This document shows positions 43,211-51,200 of a DNA stretch of 64,000 nucleotides, piece after piece; position 1 is the first letter of the stretch; each line of letters begins with the position of its first letter. Source of the stretch: JBFHQE01 sp041592335. GTDB lineage: Bacteria; Pseudomonadota; Gammaproteobacteria; Thiohalobacterales; Thiohalobacteraceae. The stretch spans positions 1-64,000 of the forward strand of contig JBFHQE010000008.1 of NCBI GenBank assembly GCA_041592335.1, in the 5' to 3' direction. The translations under genes and the position numbers were made by a program. The notes under the pieces are model-generated. The model ran no database searches. It saw only the letters and a list, made by a program, of their open reading frames with translations, and was not told the origin of the DNA.

Positions 43211-43834
43211 TCAGGCCTTAATAATCAGATAACCGCCAGCACCCACCATCAGGCCGCCGGCAGTTTTCCGCACCGCTCGTTCCAGGGCATGCCTACGCGC
43301 CATCGCAACGACCTGCACCGCAAACAGCGCATAACAAATCTTCATACCGCCAACACCAACAATCATCACGGATATTATTGCGAGGATATCCAGCACCCTG
43401 AGCGCCGCCATATCAACGAAAACCGGAAAAAGACTCACATAGAAAAATATCGCCTTGATATCGCCGAGAGTCAGAAAAAAACCCGCCACAAAACTGGTTG
43501 CAAGATTTTTCTGACTATCCGGAGGCGGCGTCATGGAGACTATTACTTTCTCGCTTGATGTCAGCAGTACAACTCCCATCCACAACAGGTATACGGCAGC
43601 CAGGCATTTAATCACCAGAAAAAAACCACCCATGGCTTCGGCAATAACAGACAGGCCCGATATGGCCAGCAGGATAAAAACAAGATCGCCGAGAACAATC
43701 CCAAGTGCGGCCGCGACACCATTCACTACCCCCAGGGTGGCCGCGCGCACGACCACCAGCGCCACACTCGAACTCGGCATCGCCGCGAGCGCTACCATGA
43801 TGCCGAATAATGCTATGGCTTCCGTTATTGTCAT
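43211..43834 (-). CDS. LysE/RhtB-family exporter
   Basis: A 207-residue inner-membrane protein with about six helices. AMPSSSVALVVVRAATLGV near the N-terminus, GVVNGVAAALGIVLGDLVF and FLTLGDIKAIFFYVSLFPVF match the amino-acid exporter family. Substrate unknown. ChpE of the P. aeruginosa chp cluster is also of this family, but here 2.8 kb and unrelated genes lie between it and chpC. Confidence 0.87.
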   Translation of the reverse strand: MTITEAIALFGIMVALAAMPSSSVALVVVRAATLGVVNGVAAALGIVLGDLVFILLAISGLSVIAEAMGGFFLVIKCLAAVYLLWMGVVLLTSSEKVIVSMTPPPDSQKNLATSFVAGFFLTLGDIKAIFFYVSLFPVFVDMAALRVLDILAIISVMIVGVGGMKICYALFAVQVVAMARRHALERAVRKTAGGLMVGAGGYLIIKA

Positions 43835-43884
43835 GATGATTGACCTAACAGGCGCTTATGTTACGCACCACTCCCTGCCTGCAT

Positions 43885-44301
43885 TCATATGCCCGGCGGA
43901 TACTCCGCAAACTGCGGCAAGCCATCCTCGCACGACCACTCGGCCCGCGAGTCCCAGAAGATGCGCGCCTGCGGCACCATCTCCGGCTCCACATCCAGCG
44001 AACCCGCACCAATCAACACGCCATCCAGCTGTGGCACAACGCGCGGCATCGGACTGCCGCATTGACTACAGAAACAGTTATAGAAGCGCTCGGCATCCGG
44101 CACCTTGAAACGTTTCAACAGGTCTTCACCCGTGAGCCAGGTAATGCTGGTTTGCGGTGTCACCAGCAGGTTACTGGCATGCCCGGTGCCCGTCGCCTTG
44201 CGGCAGCGACCGCAATGACAATGATAGAAACGTTGCGCCTCGCCCTTGATCCTGTAGGTTACCGCGCCGCACAAACAACTGCCGGTTAATTCCGCTTGCA
44301 T
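43885..44301 (-). CDS. GFA/CENP-V-type zinc protein
   Basis: A 138-residue protein of the glutathione-dependent formaldehyde-activating family. All zinc ligands are present: GSCLCGAV, CHCGRCRK and CSQCGS. Despite the family name most members lack shown formaldehyde activity, and none can be assumed here. The gene stands alone, 50 bases upstream of LysE on the same strand. Confidence 0.9.
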   Translation of the reverse strand: MQAELTGSCLCGAVTYRIKGEAQRFYHCHCGRCRKATGTGHASNLLVTPQTSITWLTGEDLLKRFKVPDAERFYNCFCSQCGSPMPRVVPQLDGVLIGAGSLDVEPEMVPQARIFWDSRAEWSCEDGLPQFAEYPPGI

Positions 44302-44356
44302 GATTTTCTCCCTTGTTATTCAGTATTTCGCCATCAATAGCAGATATCCCGCGCAT

Positions 44357-44384
44357 AAAAAAGCCTCTGTATCGATACAGAGGC
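44357..44384 (-). terminator. Intrinsic terminator of the response-regulator gene
   Basis: The perfect 22-bp palindrome GCCTCTGTATCGATACAGAGGC (44363-44384; arms GCCTCTGTATC and its complement) is followed on the minus strand by TTTTTT. It lies 27 bases past the regulator's stop. Confidence 0.88.
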
Positions 44385-44411
44385 CTTCTCTTTATTCACT
44401 TAAGCCAGCTG

Positions 44412-44774
44412 TTATTGTGCCAGCACCGTATCCACGGCCTGCTTGAACTGCTCGGCAACGAAGGGCTTCTCCAGCACATAGTCGCCACCCAGGTTTTCCG
44501 CCGCGCCCAGAAAGTCCGTACCCGTGCGGGTCATACCGGATATGGCGATGATCCGGGTGTCAGGGCTTTTTTCGCGCAATTCCATAATCATGGACAGGCC
44601 GTTCTTCTCGGGCATGAAAATATCAATAATGGCCAGGTCATAGTTCGACTCCGCCGTCAGTGCCATGCCTTCCTCACCGTTGTGCGCCACGCTGATGTCG
44701 TAATCACGCCCCGCCAGGTATTCCTGCATCAAACTTGTCATGCTTTTATCGTCATCAACGATCAGTACTCTCAT
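44412..44774 (-). CDS. Single-domain response regulator
   Basis: A 120-residue stand-alone receiver: MRVLIVDDDKSMTSLM with the acidic pocket, phospho-acceptor Asp in DLAIIDIFMPEKNGL (near 52), Thr/Ser in IIAISGM and Lys in VLEKPF. No output domain, so it acts by phosphotransfer or protein contact. No kinase adjoins it. It is divergent from umuD across 238 bases. Confidence 0.93.
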   Translation of the reverse strand: MRVLIVDDDKSMTSLMQEYLAGRDYDISVAHNGEEGMALTAESNYDLAIIDIFMPEKNGLSMIMELREKSPDTRIIAISGMTRTGTDFLGAAENLGGDYVLEKPFVAEQFKQAVDTVLAQ

Positions 44775-44903
44775 ACCTCATATCCCTTCGCGACCAACAG
44801 CTCTCGCTAATCTAACCATAAAATGCAGGCGGAATGTTTCCTGACTGTTAATTCTTTTTAATATCAGCGCCTTAATTGTTGCATTTTGCGGTTTTTTGTT
44901 ATT

Positions 44904-44922
44904 CAACGCAACTATTGCGTTG
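44904..44922. promoter_or_regulatory. Perfect inverted repeat between response regulator and umuD
   Basis: CAACGCAA-cta-TTGCGTTG (8-bp arms). A second pair, GGCGCA (44927-44932) and TGCGCC (44945-44950), follows. They lie in the 238-base divergent gap 44775-45012 and may be an operator; the binding protein is unknown. Confidence 0.35.
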
Positions 44923-44977
44923 TATCGGCGCAATATGGAATCCATGCGCCAGTTTTTGTCATGGATCGGCGACTCGC

Positions 44978-45011
44978 TTGCCGCCATTTAGAATGCTGTA
45001 TATATTTACAG
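44978..45011 (+). promoter_or_regulatory. SOS promoter with LexA box
   Basis: TTGCCG (44978-44983), a 17-base spacer and TATATT (45001-45006) form a promoter whose -10 lies inside CTGTATATATTTACAG (44996-45011). That 16-mer matches the gammaproteobacterial LexA consensus CTG-N10-CAG. LexA bound here would cover the -10, so umuDC should be DNA-damage inducible. The start codon follows after one base. Confidence 0.9.
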
Positions 45012-45012
45012 T

Positions 45013-45444
45013 ATGTCGATTTATTACCTGTGCGAAGCCGGCGAATTCCCGGAGAATGCCCTGCCCCTGTACGCCAGCCGCGTGGCGGCCGGCTTTCCCA
45101 GTCCGGCGGACGATTATGTCGAGGACAGGCTGGACCTGAACCGTTACCTGATCAGGAAACCGGCCGCGACCTTCTTCGCTCGCGCCGATGGCGACTCCAT
45201 GATCGGCGCCGGTATTCATCCCGGCGACTTGCTGATTGTCGACCGCTCCGCCAAACCGGCTCACCAGAGCGTTGTCGTCGCCGCGCTGAATGGCGAACTG
45301 ACCTGCAAGATACTGGATGTGCACAAGCGCTGCCTGCGTTCCGCCAATCCGCGTTATCCACCAATACCGATCCAGCCCGGTTCGGACTTTGCCATTGAAG
45401 GCGTGGTACTGCACTCGATTCACCATCATGTTCGCACTGGTTGA
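45013..45444 (+). CDS. umuD: DNA polymerase V subunit UmuD (self-cleaving)
   Basis: A 143-residue LexA-like S24 peptidase. RecA-stimulated self-cleavage gives UmuD', which partners UmuC. The cleavage site is Ala26-Gly27 (RVAAGFPSPADDYVE), the nucleophile Ser62 (ADGDSMIG), the base Lys99 (LNGELTCKIL). All are present. The ATG at 45013 is one base from the LexA box and has no ribosome-binding site; the predicted transcript start coincides with it, so translation may be leaderless. It overlaps umuC by 17 bases. Confidence 0.95.
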   Translation: MSIYYLCEAGEFPENALPLYASRVAAGFPSPADDYVEDRLDLNRYLIRKPAATFFARADGDSMIGAGIHPGDLLIVDRSAKPAHQSVVVAALNGELTCKILDVHKRCLRSANPRYPPIPIQPGSDFAIEGVVLHSIHHHVRTG

Positions 45445-46678
45445 CTGCAACAGCTGTTACGCCAGCTGCGAAACCATCTTCCGCCCGGACCTGCGCGGCA
45501 AGCCGGTCGTCGTGCTTTCCAATAACGACGGCATCATCGTCGCGCGCAACCGTGCCGCCAAGGCCATTGGCCTGCCGGACCTGGCCGCCTACTTCAAGGT
45601 GGAACACCTGATTCGGCAACACAAGGTGCAGGTCTTTTCCAGTAACTATGAACTCTATGCCGATATCTCCAGTCGCGTGATGCAGACCCTGGAACAGTTC
45701 GCGCCCGAGATTGAAATCTATTCCATCGATGAAGCCTTTCTGTCGCTCAACGGCTGCCTGGAAGATTTCACTGACCTGGGACAACGCATTCGCAGGACCC
45801 TGTGGCGCGAAGTGCGTATGCCGGTATCGGTAGGCGTTGCACCCACCAAGACACTGGCCAAGCTGGCCAATCATGTCGGCAAGAATAAAGCGGATTATCG
45901 CGGCGTCTGCGTCTGGCAACGCGCCGAGCAGGCTTACCCATTAATGCGGCAGTTGCCGGTCAAAAAAATCTGGGGCGTCGGCCGTCGCATCGCCGCGCAC
46001 CTCAATGCCATGAACATCCTGACGGTGCACGATCTGGCATGCCAGTCACCGAAGCAGATGCGCAAGCGCTTTAACGTCATGCTCGAACGCACGGTGCGTG
46101 AACTGAATGGCGAACCCTGCATTGAACTGGACGACGAACCCGCGAACAAGCAACAGATCTTTACCACGCGCACTTTCGGCAAACGGATTACGCAGATTGG
46201 CGAATTACAGGAAGCCGTCAGCAACTATGTCAGCCGCGCCTGCGAAAAACTGCGCGCCCAGCAATCGCTGGCCAGACAGGTGCTGGTCTTTATTCAAACC
46301 AGCCGCTTCGATGAACTCTATTACAACAACCAGCGCATCATCCAGCTACCCTACCCCAGCAACGACACCCGGCTGATCAGTGCAATAGCACGTCATGCCG
46401 TCATCACTCTGTACCGGCCCGACCTGCCCTACTACAAGGCTGGCGTCGGCCTGCTGGATTTAAGCGCCGCGCAACAGCAGCAGTTGCATCTGTTCGATGC
46501 GCAACAACCGGAAAAGGATTTGCAACTGATGAATACACTGGATCGGATCAACCAGCGCTTTCCACAGGGGATCGCCATCGCGGCGAACGGGATTAAAAAA
46601 GAATGGACAATGCGGCGCCCGCGCCGCTCACCCTCTTACACGACGCAATGGCAGGACCTGCCATTGATTAAATGCTAG
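45428..46678 (+). CDS. umuC: DNA polymerase V catalytic subunit UmuC
   Basis: A 416-residue Y-family polymerase for translesion synthesis. The start at 45428 (MFALVDCNSCYASCETIF) is the family's; the ORF is open to 45317. Catalytic acids are in ALVDCNSCYAS and IYSIDEAFLSL; NNDGIIVARNRAAKAIGL and PVSVGVAPTKTLAKLAN bind the template and dNTP. The C-terminal DUF4113 region ends in KKEWTMRRPRRSPSYTT. Cotranscribed with umuD from the LexA-controlled promoter. Its TAG stop is inside a CTAG shared with the stop of chpC. Confidence 0.96.
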   Translation: MFALVDCNSCYASCETIFRPDLRGKPVVVLSNNDGIIVARNRAAKAIGLPDLAAYFKVEHLIRQHKVQVFSSNYELYADISSRVMQTLEQFAPEIEIYSIDEAFLSLNGCLEDFTDLGQRIRRTLWREVRMPVSVGVAPTKTLAKLANHVGKNKADYRGVCVWQRAEQAYPLMRQLPVKKIWGVGRRIAAHLNAMNILTVHDLACQSPKQMRKRFNVMLERTVRELNGEPCIELDDEPANKQQIFTTRTFGKRITQIGELQEAVSNYVSRACEKLRAQQSLARQVLVFIQTSRFDELYYNNQRIIQLPYPSNDTRLISAIARHAVITLYRPDLPYYKAGVGLLDLSAAQQQQLHLFDAQQPEKDLQLMNTLDRINQRFPQGIAIAANGIKKEWTMRRPRRSPSYTTQWQDLPLIKC

Positions 46679-47133
46679 GCAACTTGCTTGACGAGTGTTT
46701 CCAGCGCATCCAGGTCCGGGATTACCGCACGCTGGTTATCGACCTGCACACGCGCCAGCTCACCACTGGCCGCTTCATCGAAAGCACCCGCGAGACTGAT
46801 ATCTTCTTCGGAGAGCTTGACCAGATGGGGAATGCCGCGCGTCAGGATGGCATAAAAGGGCACGCCATCCTTACCCTTAACCGTGTTCAACACCGCAATA
46901 CGCGTATCCTTGTCGATGGCCGGTGCCGCATGACCATGGATGACCTCGACGGATACTACCGGCAGTCGATGTCCGCGCCAGTCACAGTATCCCACTAGCC
47001 ACTCGGGGCCATCTTGCGCGGCTTCCGGCTGGGTGAAAGGCAGGATTTCTGCAATCGCAACATTGGGCACCAGCAGCGTCTCGCCCGCCAGATCCACGAT
47101 CAATCCACGCACCTTGTCCTGTATCACTGCCAT
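46675..47133 (-). CDS. chpC: CheW-like protein ChpC
   Basis: A 152-residue CheW-domain adaptor. LLVPNVAIAEILPFTQP, WLVGYCDWRGHRLPVVSVE and YAILTRGIPHLVKLSEE fit CheW. As last gene of the pil-chp run it corresponds to ChpC of P. aeruginosa, which couples the Chp array to a receptor and is not essential for twitching there. Its stop shares four bases with the convergent umuC. Confidence 0.87.
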   Translation of the reverse strand: MAVIQDKVRGLIVDLAGETLLVPNVAIAEILPFTQPEAAQDGPEWLVGYCDWRGHRLPVVSVEVIHGHAAPAIDKDTRIAVLNTVKGKDGVPFYAILTRGIPHLVKLSEEDISLAGAFDEAASGELARVQVDNQRAVIPDLDALETLVKQVA

Positions 47134-47164
47134 GTTCCTGCTCCCTTGTAACCGTCTGCCCGAT

Positions 47165-48211
47165 TCAGGCAGGCTGCGCCGCGCGCAGATAATCCATCAT
47201 GCGTTCCGCCAGTGCCTCCGGGGTTCCCCGGTAATGCACGGCACCGGTCTGCGCCGCGGAATCCGGCATGCTGCTGATAACACAGCTGTCGGCTTGCTGC
47301 GCAAAAACTGTACAATCCTCGGCCATCATGGCGCGCGCTCCCTTGGCACCATCATCGCCCATGCCGCTGAAAATAATCGCGCCACTGTCCTGGCCAAAGG
47401 CACCGACCACCTGTTCCATGACGTCGTCAATGCAGGGCTTGTAACTGCCCGGAATAGGCTCATCGGTCAGCAGCACATGCTTATCCGGCGTCACCAGAAA
47501 GCGCTTATCCACCGGCACCACCAGCATCTCTCCAGGAAGAATCGCCTTGTTCTGGGTGGCCGGCATGACCCGCAGCCCTGTCACCCGCTGCATCTGTTGC
47601 GCCAGCAAGGGCACAAACGTCGGCCCGATATGCTGCGCATAAATAAAACTCAAAGGCACATCATCCGGCAGCGCTTCCAGGAAATGCTTCACCGCCTGCG
47701 GTCCGCCCAGTGACGCACCCAGCACCCAGACCAGCGGAACCTGCCCAAGCCTCGGTCGCACCACTTGCAACTTTGGCGTCGACACCGGGGTCTCGGCTTC
47801 CGTGACCGCTGTAGCATCATCGGGCACGCTAACCAGTTCCACGACAGCCGTATCCTCATCCACCAGAATAGGTTCCGGATGCGGCTGGTAGTCCGCCATG
47901 CTGCACAACTTGGCGACCAGCTTGCCAATCCAGCCCGGATTCACCGGCACACCGCCCTCGTTGAACAGGATCGGCAACTCGGAAGATTCGATCAGCAGTT
48001 CCAGCCGGTCCACTTCATGACTGGTTTCCTCATCGAGGTTAACCAGCAACACATCGGCATCATGCCCGAGTTGTTCCAGGTGAAATTCCGCGATATGGAC
48101 ATCGACAACGACCGTTACGCCATTCTCTTCCAGGAGTTCGCGCAGGTGTCTTCCCTGTTCATCATGGTCTGTTATCAATGCCACGCGCAGCGCATTGGCT
48201 GCCTTAGGCAT
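47165..48211 (-). CDS. chpB: Chemotaxis methylesterase ChpB
   Basis: A 348-residue protein with the CheB methylesterase domain at the C-terminus: the Ser in VLGASLGGPQAV, His in YAQHIGP and Asp in GMGDDGAKGA. The N-terminal 100 residues look like a receiver fold (DVLLVNLDEETS) but lack a clear phospho-acceptor pocket, so phospho-control is doubtful. It would demethylate PilJ, opposing PilK. It overlaps chpA by eight bases. Confidence 0.92.
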   Translation of the reverse strand: MPKAANALRVALITDHDEQGRHLRELLEENGVTVVVDVHIAEFHLEQLGHDADVLLVNLDEETSHEVDRLELLIESSELPILFNEGGVPVNPGWIGKLVAKLCSMADYQPHPEPILVDEDTAVVELVSVPDDATAVTEAETPVSTPKLQVVRPRLGQVPLVWVLGASLGGPQAVKHFLEALPDDVPLSFIYAQHIGPTFVPLLAQQMQRVTGLRVMPATQNKAILPGEMLVVPVDKRFLVTPDKHVLLTDEPIPGSYKPCIDDVMEQVVGAFGQDSGAIIFSGMGDDGAKGARAMMAEDCTVFAQQADSCVISSMPDSAAQTGAVHYRGTPEALAERMMDYLRAAQPA

Positions 48212-51200
48212 TCTGCGTCTTCTCCGCTAACAGTTCCTTGATGTTATCCAGCAAATCGCTTTCCTGGTAAGGTTTACCCAGGTAGCGATTCACCCCTATA
48301 TCCATTGCACGGTTACGGTGTTTCTCGCCGGTACGTGACGTGATCATGATGATCGGAATATGCTTGAGGCGCGGCTCGTTGCGAATATGGGTCGCCAGCT
48401 CGAAACCGTCCATGCGCGGCATCTCGATATCGAGCAGCATCACGTCCGGCATATGTTCCTGCAGCTTGGCGATGGCATCGACGCCGTCTTTCGCCGTAAC
48501 CGACTGCATGTCGTTACGCTCCAGCAGTCGCGTTGTGACCTTGCGCACCGTGATGGAATCGTCCACCACCATGACCAGCGGCGGACCACTCTGTTCAACC
48601 ACCGGCGCGCTTACCGGCGCAGCAGGCGTGAAGCTGGTAACCGCACCGGCGCGCACCAGGCCACCCAGGTCGAGAATGAAGACCACGCGGCCATCGCCCA
48701 GGATCGTCGCACCGGAAATACCGCGCACACTACTGATCTGCGGACCGACGGATTTCACCACCGTTTCACGCGAACCCAGCAGGTTCTCAATCTGCAACGC
48801 CATGTGATGATCACCGGCACGCACCAGCAACACCGGGTAACGCTTCGGTGCACCGGCGCCCATCAGCGGCTCGCCGTGACCCAGCATGGTACCCAGGTGA
48901 CGCACTTCGTAATCGAAGCCGGCATAGCTGAAACGCTTATCAGGCTCGGCATAAAATTTCTGCAGCTGCTCCTGACTCATGCGCACCACACCCTCGATAC
49001 TGGTCAACGGAATGGCGTAAATGTCTTCATGCACCTGCACCATCAACGCCTGGCTGATTGCCAGGGTGAACGGCAGGCGTATGGTAAAGGTAGTGCCCTT
49101 GCCAACCTGGGAATCGATATGCAATGAACCGCCGAGCTGTTTCACCTCGCTGTTCACCACGTCCATACCGACGCCACGACCGGCAACCTGCGATACTTCA
49201 TCCGCCGTACTGAAACCGGTTTCCAGTACGAACTGCATGATGTCGTTGTCGGTCAACTGCGCGTCGGCGGTCATCATGCCTTTTTCAATGGCTTTTTCGC
49301 GAATACGCTCCAGGCTCATGCCACGCCCGTCGTCTGACAGGCGAATGACCACGTCCGCGGCATCGCGCATCAGGGTGAGGGTAATGGTACCGGCCTTGTC
49401 CTTGCCGACCTTTTCACGTTCATCGCCATACTCGATACCGTGCGCAATCGCATTACGCAGCATGTGTTCCAGCGGGGCCGTGATACGGTCGATGACCGCA
49501 CGATCCATTTCGCCCTCGGCACCTTCCAGCACCAGTTCGGCGCGCTTGCCCAGCTCCTGACATACCTGGCGCACAATACGCCGCATGCGCGGGGCAAGTC
49601 CTGAGAAAGGCACCATGCGCGTACGCATCAGACCTTCCTGCAACTCGGTATTGACCCGCGACTGCTGTACCAGCAAAGTTTCCGACTCGCGGTTAATGCC
49701 TTCCAGCATGCCCTGGATGGACGTCAAATCGTTGATACTCTCCATCATGGCGCGCGACAACGTCTGCAAGGTGGAATAACGATCCATTTCCAGCGGGTCG
49801 AAATCCGGATGGGCTTCATCGGTCACGAACTCGCGTTCATGACGCGCCACCACCTGCGCCTCGGTTTCGATTTCCATCTTGCGCAACTGGTCGCGCAGAC
49901 GCATGACCGTCTGGGTCATTTCATTCAGGTTGAAGCGGGTAATCCCCACCTGCTGTTCGAGACGCGAGCGATAGATACTGATTTCACCGGCATTGTTAAC
50001 CATGGCGTCGAGCAGGTCGGCGCGGATACGCACCTGTTCCTGCTGGCCGCGCGCGGCCGCCGCCGGTTTTTCCTCGCTGGCCACTTTCGGCGCGGGTTTC
50101 TCGAAGCGCGGGATAGCCAGCACTTCAATTTCATCATCACCCTCATCCGACGCATCCGGCTTCGCCACGGCCGGTGCCGCAACAGCGGCAACCGACTCGC
50201 CGCGACGTAGCGCATCGGCATCCGCGATCAAATCGTCCGCCGCAGGAATCGGCTTGCGCGCCTTGACGGCTTCCAGCATGTGCACCAGGCGATCCTGGGA
50301 TAACTGCAGGCGTTCAAAAATGGCATCGCTGGGCTGCACCTGGCCATCCGTGATGGCAATCAGCAGGGATTCCAGACTGTGCGTAAGATTACCGATCGCG
50401 GTGAGGTCCGCCATGCGCGCGCCACCCTTCAGGGTATGCAGGTCGCGTTGCATGGCCGCCATCAATTCCTGGTCGTCCGGTTGCTCGATCCACTGCAACA
50501 GGGTCGCTTCCGAGTTTTCCATGATCTCGTCCGCTTCCTCGAGGAAGACTTCGATCAGCTCATCGTCCGCATCGTCATAATCAGCTTCACCGGCAGCGCT
50601 TTCCGCAGAAGCAGAAGCTGCGATAATTTCTATCGGCTCCTCAACGACCGCTTCGGGCTCATTATCGGAAACCGCAACCGTAATGGTTTCGATAACCTCC
50701 GGCTCTTCTTCCAGCTCGATTTCGGCCTCATCCAGGTCCGCGTCTTCCGCAAAAGGTTCGATCCCAAGAGCGTCCGCCGTACGCGGCAGCTCCGCCAGCT
50801 CCGCCGCCATACTGTTGTAATCCGGCAGCTCGGCAGCGCGATCCGTCAGCATCGGCAGCATGGCTTCCACCTGCTCCACCGCGCGCGCCATGGTCGCTTG
50901 TGCAGCGGGCACCATGGGTATCCGCTCAGACAACAATGCCTTGGTGAAGCGCTCCATCTCGGACGCAACTTCAGCGATTTCATCCGCGCCCGCCATGCGT
51001 GCACTGCCATGCAGGGTATGCACGGCACGGATCAGGTCTTCGCTGATCGGCAAGCGTTCATCATTGGCCGCTTCGGCAAGATAGGCACGAATCGCCTGCA
51101 AATGATCCTGCGATTCCGCGTTGAAAATGTCATACAACACCGGATCAATACCCGCATTCGGCACTGCATCCGATTCAATGGTTACTTCCTCGACCGGCTG

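Noticed and set aside
44778..44987. Minus-strand 69-codon frame upstream of the response regulator
   Set aside because: It covers the inverted repeats and has no ribosome-binding site; its content is not protein-like.
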